Shown here one piece after another: positions 1 through 7,097 of a stretch of 14,445 nucleotides of DNA. The stretch comes from an uncultured Ruminococcus sp. (GTDB lineage: Bacteria; Bacillota; Clostridia; Oscillospirales; Acutalibacteraceae). The position numbers were made by a program, and so were the translations under genes. The stretch's first letter is position 1. Every line of letters starts with the position of its first letter. The notes below the pieces were generated by a model, which saw nothing but the letters and a program-made list of their open reading frames with translations, searched no databases and was not told the DNA's origin. Location: the NCBI GenBank assembly GCA_902773045.1, contig CACYDE010000130.1, positions 1 through 14,445 of the forward strand. The letters are read 5' to 3'.

Positions 1-39
1 ATACTGGCGTATGTCGAGGACGACAACGCAGCTATGCGC

Positions 40-747
40 TTACCGGGACGTCGAACTTGTCTGGATATTTGTTTGGTTTGCTATAATTGATCGTAATTCA
101 GGGCACTTGATAAAGGCGTATTTCTCTATTCTTTTTACCGTGGATGGGATCGTGACCCCCTTTAGTTTGGGATAAAAGGCAAATGCCCTTTCACCGATTA
201 CAGTAACTCCCTCAGGAATAACAACATCAGTTGGCTCTCGACCTTTAAAGTGTTCCAAAACAGAGCCCTTCATCACAGCATTTTCCTTAAAATATGTATT
301 CTCATCGGTTTTGGAATTTTGTAACTCTGATTCTGTTAATACTTTTTCACCCGTGTATGTTTTCACTACATTAATAAGCCGCTTTATTTTCTCATCGTTC
401 TCATCAATCTTTCTTATAGCTACTGCCTGACTTGTACTGAGCATAAACTCAAAATCATCATTCATCGAAACATCATCGAGTAGCACAGTAAAAATAGTTT
501 TTCCTGTACTTATGGCACGCTCTGTTTCTTTTAACACCCACGGTGAACCTTGCGCACTTTTAGAGAGCAAAAGTACAAAACAAGCAGCGTCTTTGATTGC
601 ACGATTAATCGTAGATGTGTATGTTGCTCCAAACGGTATATCTCCCGGCGCCATCCAGGTTTTGATTCCGTTTTTATTAAAAAGCGTTCTAAAAGAATCT
701 GCCATCAGCTGATTTTTTGAACTGTAACTTATAAATGTATATCCCAT
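40..747 (-). CDS. TIR domain protein with short BspA-type LRR tail
   Basis: 235 residues. Residues 1-130 are a TIR domain: it opens with the YTFISYSS strand motif, has the WMAPGDIPFG BB-loop region at 31-40, and SPWVLKETERA at 68-78, where E74 is the expected catalytic glutamate of NAD-cleaving TIRs. Residues about 165-222 hold two BspA/LRR_5 units, VVIPEGVTVIGERAF and VTIPSTVKRIEKYAF, each followed by the usual L-centred stretch. The ATG lies 6 bases after the stop of the upstream double-TIR gene, and a GGTGA ribosome site overlaps that stop, so the two genes are probably translated together. The LRR ends abruptly after two units and the last residues (TSSTSR) fit no repeat, while base composition becomes GC-rich beside the stop; the 3' end may have been cut by a rearrangement. 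Likely cytoplasmic. NADase or signal-making activity is inferred from the family; the ligand of the LRR is unknown. Confidence 0.88.
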   Translation of the reverse strand: MGYTFISYSSKNQLMADSFRTLFNKNGIKTWMAPGDIPFGATYTSTINRAIKDAACFVLLLSKSAQGSPWVLKETERAISTGKTIFTVLLDDVSMNDDFEFMLSTSQAVAIRKIDENDEKIKRLINVVKTYTGEKVLTESELQNSKTDENTYFKENAVMKGSVLEHFKGREPTDVVIPEGVTVIGERAFAFYPKLKGVTIPSTVKRIEKYAFIKCPELRSIIANQTNIQTSSTSR

Positions 748-753
748 TTTGTT

Positions 754-2943
754 TCACCACAAATAGTTATTGATTTTGTCTCTAAACTCACTTGTTTTAA
801 TTATTTCATACCCATCCCGTAATTCAATAGGAAGTTCCGATTTTCGAGGCAATAAATCATCTGAAAGAATCATTATCAAATTACCATTTCTGTACTTATC
901 ACGCTTATCGCTGTGAAAATGATGCCATTCATCATATACCCAACCATCTTTAATGTAATCCGTGGACGATGCGACAAGAATTAGATGCTTTGACTTTGCC
1001 AAAGCTCCCATTATTCTTTTGTCATAACTGCTGTCTCTAAGTTCCCCTAATGAGTGATGATCACAAAAGACCTCAAACCCACAGTTTCTAAGATAATCAT
1101 ATACTTTATCAGCCAGTATATCATCTGCACTTTTGTGGGAAATAAAAACATCATAGGTTCCTGTATCGGGCAAGGCTTGTCCCAAGTATACTTTTAAACT
1201 TTGCAAAGTCTTCTTACCGCTTTCAGTTTCATAAACATGATCGATGTGCATCGATTTTAACTCCAAAACACGATCTACACATTTTTCAGCAATTGCACCG
1301 CCAAGAGCAACGCTTTTACAATAATCAATTATTCTATTATATGCCGATATCAATGATTCGCGATAGCCTTGAGCCATTCCTTTTTCAAACAGTGCTTCAA
1401 AAAGTTCAACGCTTGCATTGCTATATGCTGCTATCTTATTCGCCAACGTAATATCGACAATTTCTTCGCTATCATCATTTTGTCTGCATTTTTCTAACCC
1501 ATACAGTACATTAAAAGTTTCAAAAAACTTCTGCCGATTTACTGAGGAAACATTTAGATATTTATAAAATATCTCAAACATTTCGTCTGTAGGTGTATTC
1601 GAAACATTACAATAGTTCACAATACATTTTGCTACATTATCGTAGAAACCGACATCTAAATCATCAGTAATGGCAGACAGCAAAGCTTTAATAATTATTC
1701 TGCTATGTTCAAGGTCTTGAATTTGTATTGATAGATCCAAGTAGTTAATTTGCGCTTTAACCTTTTCAACTGTTCCGCTCCTATGCCATTTACTTAGATG
1801 ATTATATAGTGTGTTTACAAAAGAGCCCTGCAGCTCCCATGCCCTATCATACAGACTGGTTTTAACACATGTATCAATTTCTTCGGAAAGTTTCTTTAAT
1901 GTGGCTTCTCCTGAAAACATATCAACATACCAATCTTCAATGAACTGAACACTTCCTCGATAGTGTTCAGATGACACATTATATGCGTTATAATTTTTCA
2001 ACAAAATTGGTAGCTCAGTTCCGTCCAAAGTAATCGGGTGTATAATCAAGGCAGAGTTCTTAGCAGCTTGAACCGCAATTTGTAGTTCTTTCTCAAAAAA
2101 GGCATTCTTGAATGAGTTAGAGCTGATTATCGGTAAAAATACACTGCACCTACAAATTACAGAATTTATGGATTCACAAATATTAACACCTGTGTTTAAA
2201 TCACTGTAAGAACTAAAAACATTTATTCCGTGAGAAACTAATGCGTCCACCATATCATTGATAAATTCGGCGTGCTCATGATTTGGTGAGTGTACCAAAT
2301 CAGCTTTACTGACGGAAATAAATATGTCATACCTTTTATTGCCACCAACCACTTCATCGCTATCTTCCTGCTTTTTTTCACTAACAATTGCATCAAGCTG
2401 TTGATAGATCATTTGGTAGTTGAATACAGAACCCTCGCCTCCATAAATTATGACAGAGTCAAACAAATCTACATTTTTAGAGTAACATTCTTTTATGGAT
2501 AATCCTATTGCCATTCGGCTTCCATATTCGGTTGCACTCATTCTTGGCAGATTAACATAAAGTCCTTCTAACGCAACTGCGTCCACATAACAATAAATAA
2601 TATAAACCTTTTCCTTGTATACTTCTTTTATTTTTCTGAGTATACTAACGTCAGGGGTTGCACAGGACAACAATTTATTTTTGTTGTCATACAATGCATC
2701 AGATATATGGTTCCAACTGAATCCGACTTGAATATTCGCAATATTGTATCTAAAAAGAGAATCTGTCTTTGCATAGAAATCCTCTTTTGACAAATACATT
2801 CTTTGACCAAATCTAGATTCGTGCAAAGGCTTTCCATCTTCGATATAGCTGTACTTATCAACCAACTCATACCCCTTACTTTGAAGATAGTCTCTGCAGT
2901 TTTTTCCAAGTGCTGCGCTCGCACCGTATAATATCAACAACAT
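754..2943 (-). CDS. Double-TIR protein with degenerate guanylate-kinase-like N-terminus
   Basis: 729 residues; ATG preceded by AAGGTG about 8 bases away. Residues 1-190 resemble guanylate kinase in order of motifs: a P-loop-like GASAALGKN (7-15, one residue longer than the standard form), RMYLSKEDF (48-56) where the family has YyFvskeeF, a strand VYIIYCYVDA near 113-122, then R143 and FDSVIIYGG (161-169) like the late R...FDyviiN segment. Catalytic residues are not convincingly kept. TIR 1 spans about 204-325 (YDIFIS; NAFFEKELQIA with E286). Residues 345-590 are helical and unassigned. TIR 2 spans about 597-729 (YDVFISHKSAD; GWVYDEWHHF with E672). Both TIRs keep the glutamate position. The protein lies in line with the TIR-LRR and RyR-nuclease genes. 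It may produce an NAD-derived signal, use NAD depletion as the toxic step, or serve as scaffold; the GK-like call is from motif order only. Confidence 0.88.
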   Translation of the reverse strand: MLLILYGASAALGKNCRDYLQSKGYELVDKYSYIEDGKPLHESRFGQRMYLSKEDFYAKTDSLFRYNIANIQVGFSWNHISDALYDNKNKLLSCATPDVSILRKIKEVYKEKVYIIYCYVDAVALEGLYVNLPRMSATEYGSRMAIGLSIKECYSKNVDLFDSVIIYGGEGSVFNYQMIYQQLDAIVSEKKQEDSDEVVGGNKRYDIFISVSKADLVHSPNHEHAEFINDMVDALVSHGINVFSSYSDLNTGVNICESINSVICRCSVFLPIISSNSFKNAFFEKELQIAVQAAKNSALIIHPITLDGTELPILLKNYNAYNVSSEHYRGSVQFIEDWYVDMFSGEATLKKLSEEIDTCVKTSLYDRAWELQGSFVNTLYNHLSKWHRSGTVEKVKAQINYLDLSIQIQDLEHSRIIIKALLSAITDDLDVGFYDNVAKCIVNYCNVSNTPTDEMFEIFYKYLNVSSVNRQKFFETFNVLYGLEKCRQNDDSEEIVDITLANKIAAYSNASVELFEALFEKGMAQGYRESLISAYNRIIDYCKSVALGGAIAEKCVDRVLELKSMHIDHVYETESGKKTLQSLKVYLGQALPDTGTYDVFISHKSADDILADKVYDYLRNCGFEVFCDHHSLGELRDSSYDKRIMGALAKSKHLILVASSTDYIKDGWVYDEWHHFHSDKRDKYRNGNLIMILSDDLLPRKSELPIELRDGYEIIKTSEFRDKINNYLW

Positions 2944-3066
2944 AATTACTTCACCTTTTGTTTGGGATTACCAAAACCTCGGATTGTTTTTTAAGATGGG
3001 GTTAATTTCTCATCTCTTTCTATTAACTGGGATATCCATGTGTTTTTTAATTGTAAAGAGCCTCTG

Positions 3067-3396
3067 CTAATAGTCCTCAATAAAATAGTACATGTTGCTC
3101 ATTTTTTGGTATATAGTTTTTATTCCATTTAATCCAGTATCCAAATCCAGCAGACATTCTTTATATTTCATCAAATTTTCTATTTCATCATCATAAAGCG
3201 ATTCGTAGTTGTGTTCAAAGTCTTTCAATTTTTGAATCAATTCTTTAATATGGTCAAAGTCTAAAACATATTTTTCAAGGTTTCTATCAAACAGAGATGC
3301 AGTAAAAATGCCATCATCCGCAAAAAAGAACTCAGAATAATCTTCCATTAAAACTTGCCAATCTTGCAATCTTGTATTTTCGTCCATATTAACCAC
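3067..3396 (-). CDS. Unknown 109-residue acidic protein in TIR operon
   Basis: No family recognised. The product is 109 residues, rich in D/E/K/Y and mostly predicted helix, with an amphipathic stretch FDHIKELIQKLKDFEHNY around 47-64 that could form a short coiled coil or helical bundle. No signal peptide, membrane helix, cysteine cluster or DNA-binding motif is visible. The GTG start at 3396 is preferred because AAAGAGAG ends 5 bases before it; an in-frame ATG lies three codons on, but 14 bases from that ribosome site. It sits between the RyR-nuclease gene (292 bases upstream, a gap that contains RyR debris) and the double-TIR gene (123 bases downstream). Position suggests an accessory or regulatory partner of the TIR genes, but that is inference only. 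Codon use and AT content match its neighbours, which supports a real gene. Confidence 0.6.
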   Translation of the reverse strand: MVNMDENTRLQDWQVLMEDYSEFFFADDGIFTASLFDRNLEKYVLDFDHIKELIQKLKDFEHNYESLYDDEIENLMKYKECLLDLDTGLNGIKTIYQKMSNMYYFIEDY

Positions 3397-3467
3397 TTTG
3401 ACTCTCTTTCTGGATTCAATACCATAACTTCAACATAAGCTGTATAGCCTCCAAAGCAGTGTTTCAC

Positions 3468-3575
3468 TCAAATTCCTTTTTCAATTTCAGGTAACTCATC
3501 ATATAGAACAAGACAAGGAGATTCTTTATCTCTCATGTAACCATAAGTGTAGCCTGCAGTAATTCTACCAATCAC
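3468..3575 (-). pseudogene. Fragment of a RyR (ryanodine-receptor-type) domain
   Basis: Within the 292-base gap between two genes, the minus strand has a 35-codon open stretch (GTG at 3575, TGA at 3468-3470) whose translation contains AGYTYGYMRD followed by PCLVLYDELPEIEK. That is the core of the RyR domain signature (family pattern roughly GWTYG..RD....HPCLVPYdeLpe.EK). The expected N-terminal helix of the domain (EnvH..W....i) is not readable in one frame: TAG precedes the GTG directly, and only possible scraps such as asparagine-valine appear further up. After the TGA the same frame runs on (CFGGYTAYVEV) without RyR resemblance. I therefore call it a decayed second RyR module, clearly different in sequence from the RyR domain of the upstream nuclease gene. 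The rest of the gap, 3397-3467 and 3576-3688, shows nothing I can assign. Confidence 0.6.
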
Positions 3576-3688
3576 CTATACATTATTCACATATTATCCG
3601 TAATGGAATACCATTTCTCTGGATAGAGAGATATCACTCGTATCAATAGAGCTTTAAATCGCAACTCATAATTTCGTTTCTTTCAAAA

Positions 3689-6685
3689 TTAGTTATTATC
3701 TATTACGCTTCTCAATACATTTCCTATATCAGCTATATCATATTTCCTAAATAAAGTACGAATACCGACTCTGTTACCCATTTCAATTTTTCTTGCGTTT
3801 TCTTCCAAATATTTTGGGATTTCAAGAGTATCCGCAACAATCACCGGAAAAGAATTAAGTCCGTAATCCTCGTTCAAGCGAAGTAATTTGTTATAGAATT
3901 CCTGGTCAAGCACAATCTGAGCCTTACATTCTATTATCAGCACCTTATTTCCCTGCGTTGCGATAATATCTATCTCATTTTCAGCTTCATTGTTTCCCCA
4001 GTGGATCTCTACAGAATTTGCGACATCATCAAATAGTCCGGATTCAAGAAGTTTATAATAAACAAACAACTCGAGTATTCTTCCTTCTTGAGTCATTACA
4101 GCTTTGACTTGGTGAGTGCTGTAAGAAAATGATATACCGTCTTTCTCGTTTCCGGAAAGATTTCTTATATATTCTTGATCCCGGATCTTTTCGAGCAATG
4201 TCTTGATGTCTGAAAACTTAATATCCGAAAAGCCCACTTTTTTTTGATTGAGTACCTCTCTGATGGTGTCTGCACTTATAACTCCAGTATTAAGAGAATT
4301 GTAATAAAAATAGGGCTTTCCTTTAATAATTCGAATGTTTACGCTATTCGGATCACATAGCTTATAGCCTTCGCAGAGCAGATCGTATATTACCTTGTGA
4401 AATTCTGAAGGCGCATTGATAGACACCCTGTAAGCATTGTTTGAATACACTTCTGTTCTGCAAGAAATTGTATCATCAATTCTCTTGATCTGCTTGCAGA
4501 GCTTCTTAATTGAATCAAGGTAAACTTTCTCAATTAAATATGGTCTCCTTATTTTTTCTTCCTTAAGATTCCTGATTTCGAACTGGTTACCTTCGTCTTG
4601 CTTTTTCAAGAGAGCGCACAAAGCTTTCCATTTCCTTTCCGACATATTCTCTCTTTTGTTCGATTTGTAATGCTCCCAGAATTTCATATAATCCTTCTGC
4701 ATATCGGGGATACCATATTCGTCGATAGAACTCTTGAGTTCAAATATATCACTGATCTTTATGTACGGATCAAAACAAATGTATCTGATTTCATTACAGT
4801 TGGTAGTATCAAATGTGTTAGTGTTACGATCGTACTTGTAGTGAGAATCGGAACAATATTCATATCTTTCGATAAGGGAAGAAGACCTGGTGCGAGTAAA
4901 TTCAAAGATACGAAGATGTCTCTTCTTGGAATACTCTGCAAATTCCGCTTCATTTTTTACAATCTCAACCGAATTGATTCGATTCGAAACACCGATGATT
5001 GTCTTTGTGTCCTGTTCAGATAATATACAACTCGTCAAAAGACAAATATTGATTTGAGACCTTAAGTAGTGCGAGTCCATGCTTTTTATCGCATAATCAA
5101 GCATCTTTATTAGGATATCAAAGTCACTTCTCTCAAATTCACAGATATATGTAATTCTGGAAGGGTTGATAACCAAAGATGATTCAACGATTCTAAATGC
5201 CGCCGTGTTTAGTGATGATCCGATATTCACCAAGTCAAATGGTATCCCTATATGTAGATTGGACTTATATGTGAGAATAAAAGGAATTCTTTCGATCAAA
5301 TCAACATCATATTGCTTATAGTCGATAAATTTTTGACTTTCAACTATTGGACTGCAAGATTCTGCCAACGCATTTAATCTTTTACTGACTATTTTTGCCT
5401 GATTCACCGGCAGAGTTTTTAATTCCTTGAGCAACGCCGAGTAATAGTGCTCATACAATGCGACTTTGCCATTAACCCCCGCACTAATCTCCTGAAAACA
5501 AATATAGTACTTTTTAAACGCTCTTTTCGCTGTAGCACTGCCTTCAAGCATTCTGTCTATGATATCGATATCGGATTGTAGCAGAAGGTTTTCACACCTT
5601 ATTTGGTCAGCGCGCGTCATATATGCGCGGTGTAAGTCAACAGAAACCTTGTCCAGATCGTCCAGCCTTTTCAAATTAGCTTTTTTGTCATCCCATTTTG
5701 CGTGTTTATTTGTTGTCCATTCACTGCTATTTAATTCCTGATATCCCGAGCCCCTTACCAAACACGGGTGGTATCCTTTGGCTTTAGATTCAATCCCATT
5801 GACATAGTTTTCAAGTGATGTGACCTTTTGAAATCCTCTACAGATCATATTTACATTCCAACGCTTGTGCTCGTTGGCAACCATATCTTCCAGCATCTTT
5901 TTACTATTAGATGTATTGGAATTAATCAGACTGTAAAAACGCTCCGGTGCAGCAGGATCGAGAAAATCGATACCTACACTTGCGAGCTTGTATTTTAGGG
6001 ATATGACATAGCTTAAGCAGCCAACATAACTATAGTTTGATAAAAACTGTCTCTGAAGCTTTCTGAAATCAAGGAGCTTTGAATTATTCCAAACCAGATG
6101 ACAGTTAAACGCCATAGATCTCAGAGTTTTGTAATCTTTATGTTTTTCGATAGAATCAGTTCTGCAAACACAGTTAATACGATCCTCTTTAATGCTAGTT
6201 TCGGTAACACAGTTTATAACAAATTTGGCATCCAACAGATCTCTGCAATCAATACAGAGATCCGCAATGATGCGATTAAGATCATCATTATCTGTATCTA
6301 TAAATAAATAAGCGTACTTGTTTTTCTCATCCTCTGATAATATTTCCAAAATATCAGATTCAAGTTCATCGAATGACATGCTGACAAATAACAGCTTACC
6401 ATAATCGTCATTCGACAATTTGTCATCAACGCTAAAGAAATCTGTAAACACTGGTCTACTATTTAAATAATCATTCTTGGCATCGTTTTTTCCCGAAATA
6501 ACCGTAATATGCAATTTATACCCGCTGACCTGCGCCATCTCAAAGGCGAGATCAATAAATTTTTCTGAAATATCAGAATATCCGATAACGAGAATATTGA
6601 CCTGCTCTCTGTTTATATAGTTATACAAAGGAAAGCAATACAACAAATTCTGAATCATGCCTGTACAATCATTTATATTGCTCAT
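3689..6685 (-). CDS. RyR-domain protein with Card1/DUF1887-like nuclease
   Basis: 998 residues from the ATG at 6685, which has AAGGAG 10 bases upstream; a TTG nine codons earlier has no such site. Residues 28-165 look Rossmann-like (VNILVIGYSDISEKFID, then TVISG), similar to nucleotide-binding TrkA-N regions. Residues about 264-345 are a RyR domain: NEHKRWNVNMICRGF, HPCLV (306-310) and WDDKKANLKRL. Residues about 465-590 alternate strands and helices and may be a CARF-like or other Rossmannoid unit. The C-terminus from about 865 matches Card1/DUF1887 nucleases: GRILELFVYYKL (E872), NEIDIIA (D906) and VLIIECKA (E919, K921), a complete PD-(D/E)xK set. Known Card1 is switched on by cyclic oligoadenylate and cuts single-stranded nucleic acid. 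Here RyR beside TIR genes suggests an NAD-derived ligand instead. Likely the effector of the locus; ligand and substrate are inferred. Confidence 0.85.
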   Translation of the reverse strand: MSNINDCTGMIQNLLYCFPLYNYINREQVNILVIGYSDISEKFIDLAFEMAQVSGYKLHITVISGKNDAKNDYLNSRPVFTDFFSVDDKLSNDDYGKLLFVSMSFDELESDILEILSEDEKNKYAYLFIDTDNDDLNRIIADLCIDCRDLLDAKFVINCVTETSIKEDRINCVCRTDSIEKHKDYKTLRSMAFNCHLVWNNSKLLDFRKLQRQFLSNYSYVGCLSYVISLKYKLASVGIDFLDPAAPERFYSLINSNTSNSKKMLEDMVANEHKRWNVNMICRGFQKVTSLENYVNGIESKAKGYHPCLVRGSGYQELNSSEWTTNKHAKWDDKKANLKRLDDLDKVSVDLHRAYMTRADQIRCENLLLQSDIDIIDRMLEGSATAKRAFKKYYICFQEISAGVNGKVALYEHYYSALLKELKTLPVNQAKIVSKRLNALAESCSPIVESQKFIDYKQYDVDLIERIPFILTYKSNLHIGIPFDLVNIGSSLNTAAFRIVESSLVINPSRITYICEFERSDFDILIKMLDYAIKSMDSHYLRSQINICLLTSCILSEQDTKTIIGVSNRINSVEIVKNEAEFAEYSKKRHLRIFEFTRTRSSSLIERYEYCSDSHYKYDRNTNTFDTTNCNEIRYICFDPYIKISDIFELKSSIDEYGIPDMQKDYMKFWEHYKSNKRENMSERKWKALCALLKKQDEGNQFEIRNLKEEKIRRPYLIEKVYLDSIKKLCKQIKRIDDTISCRTEVYSNNAYRVSINAPSEFHKVIYDLLCEGYKLCDPNSVNIRIIKGKPYFYYNSLNTGVISADTIREVLNQKKVGFSDIKFSDIKTLLEKIRDQEYIRNLSGNEKDGISFSYSTHQVKAVMTQEGRILELFVYYKLLESGLFDDVANSVEIHWGNNEAENEIDIIATQGNKVLIIECKAQIVLDQEFYNKLLRLNEDYGLNSFPVIVADTLEIPKYLEENARKIEMGNRVGIRTLFRKYDIADIGNVLRSVIDNN

Positions 6686-6699
6686 TTTTGACAGTCTCC

Positions 6700-6906
6700 T
6701 TAAAAAATACAAGCATCCATGTTCATTGTAAGATTGATATCAAACAGCTTGTTATATAAAATTACCACAATATCACTCTGATGATCAAATTTTATGTGCT
6801 TATGGTATTTTAATTTTACTCTATGCACTTTGCTTTTGTCAAGCCATTTTCTCACATCTTTATATTTCTGCGAATAGTAAAAGTCAGAATATCCTCTCGG
6901 ATACAT
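6700..6906 (-). CDS. Small unknown ORF upstream of the RyR-nuclease gene
   Basis: 68 codons from an ATG at 6906 (a TTG four codons earlier is also in frame). The product is very basic and aromatic (MYPRGYSDFYYSQKYKDV at the start; many K, H and Y) and matches no family I recognise. No clear ribosome site precedes either start. Its TAA stop overlaps the AAGGAG ribosome site of the RyR-nuclease gene, an arrangement typical of translational coupling and the main argument for a real gene. The alternative is that it is the remnant of a longer gene or untranslated leader. It is the first ORF of the minus-strand run and lies in the divergent control region. Confidence 0.35.
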   Translation of the reverse strand: MYPRGYSDFYYSQKYKDVRKWLDKSKVHRVKLKYHKHIKFDHQSDIVVILYNKLFDINLTMNMDACIF

Positions 6907-7003
6907 TAATGAGAACAATAGTGGTCATCCCCGTCGAGTAAAAAAACATGTATCCTGATAGCAGAAAAACTTACCTTTGGGCTTTCGCTCACCGAAAAAA
7001 CGA

Positions 7004-7032
7004 TTGAAAAAAGACATATTTCGTGTTATAAT
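7004..7032 (+). promoter_or_regulatory. Sigma-70-type promoter of the TIR-NACHT-LRR gene
   Basis: TTGAAA at 7004-7009 and TATAAT at 7027-7032 are separated by exactly 17 bases, a near-consensus housekeeping promoter. It points toward the TIR-NACHT-LRR gene and leaves a leader of roughly 55-60 bases that ends in AAGGAG 10 bases before the ATG at 7098. No equally good promoter was found for the divergent minus-strand genes in 6907-7000. A short inverted repeat (TTTCG/CGAAA around 6983-6997) is too weak to call an operator. Confidence 0.7.
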
Positions 7033-7097
7033 CAAGACAGATTACATCCGCTTCTGATCGTATTTTTGTAATATTTGTTGTAAGGAGATGATCTGTT

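Noticed and set aside
40..2943. Canonical Thoeris (ThsA/ThsB) locus
   Set aside because: No SIR2-SLOG, Macro-membrane or caspase-like effector gene is present; only the TIR half resembles Thoeris.
2944..3066. Possible promoter TTTACA plus TATCCC upstream of the double-TIR gene
   Set aside because: The -10 match is poor; the gap is better left as unassigned apart from the AAGGTG ribosome site.
4598..5023. 141-codon plus-strand frame inside the RyR-nuclease gene
   Set aside because: It lies opposite a well-supported coding sequence with no ribosome site and no recognisable motif.
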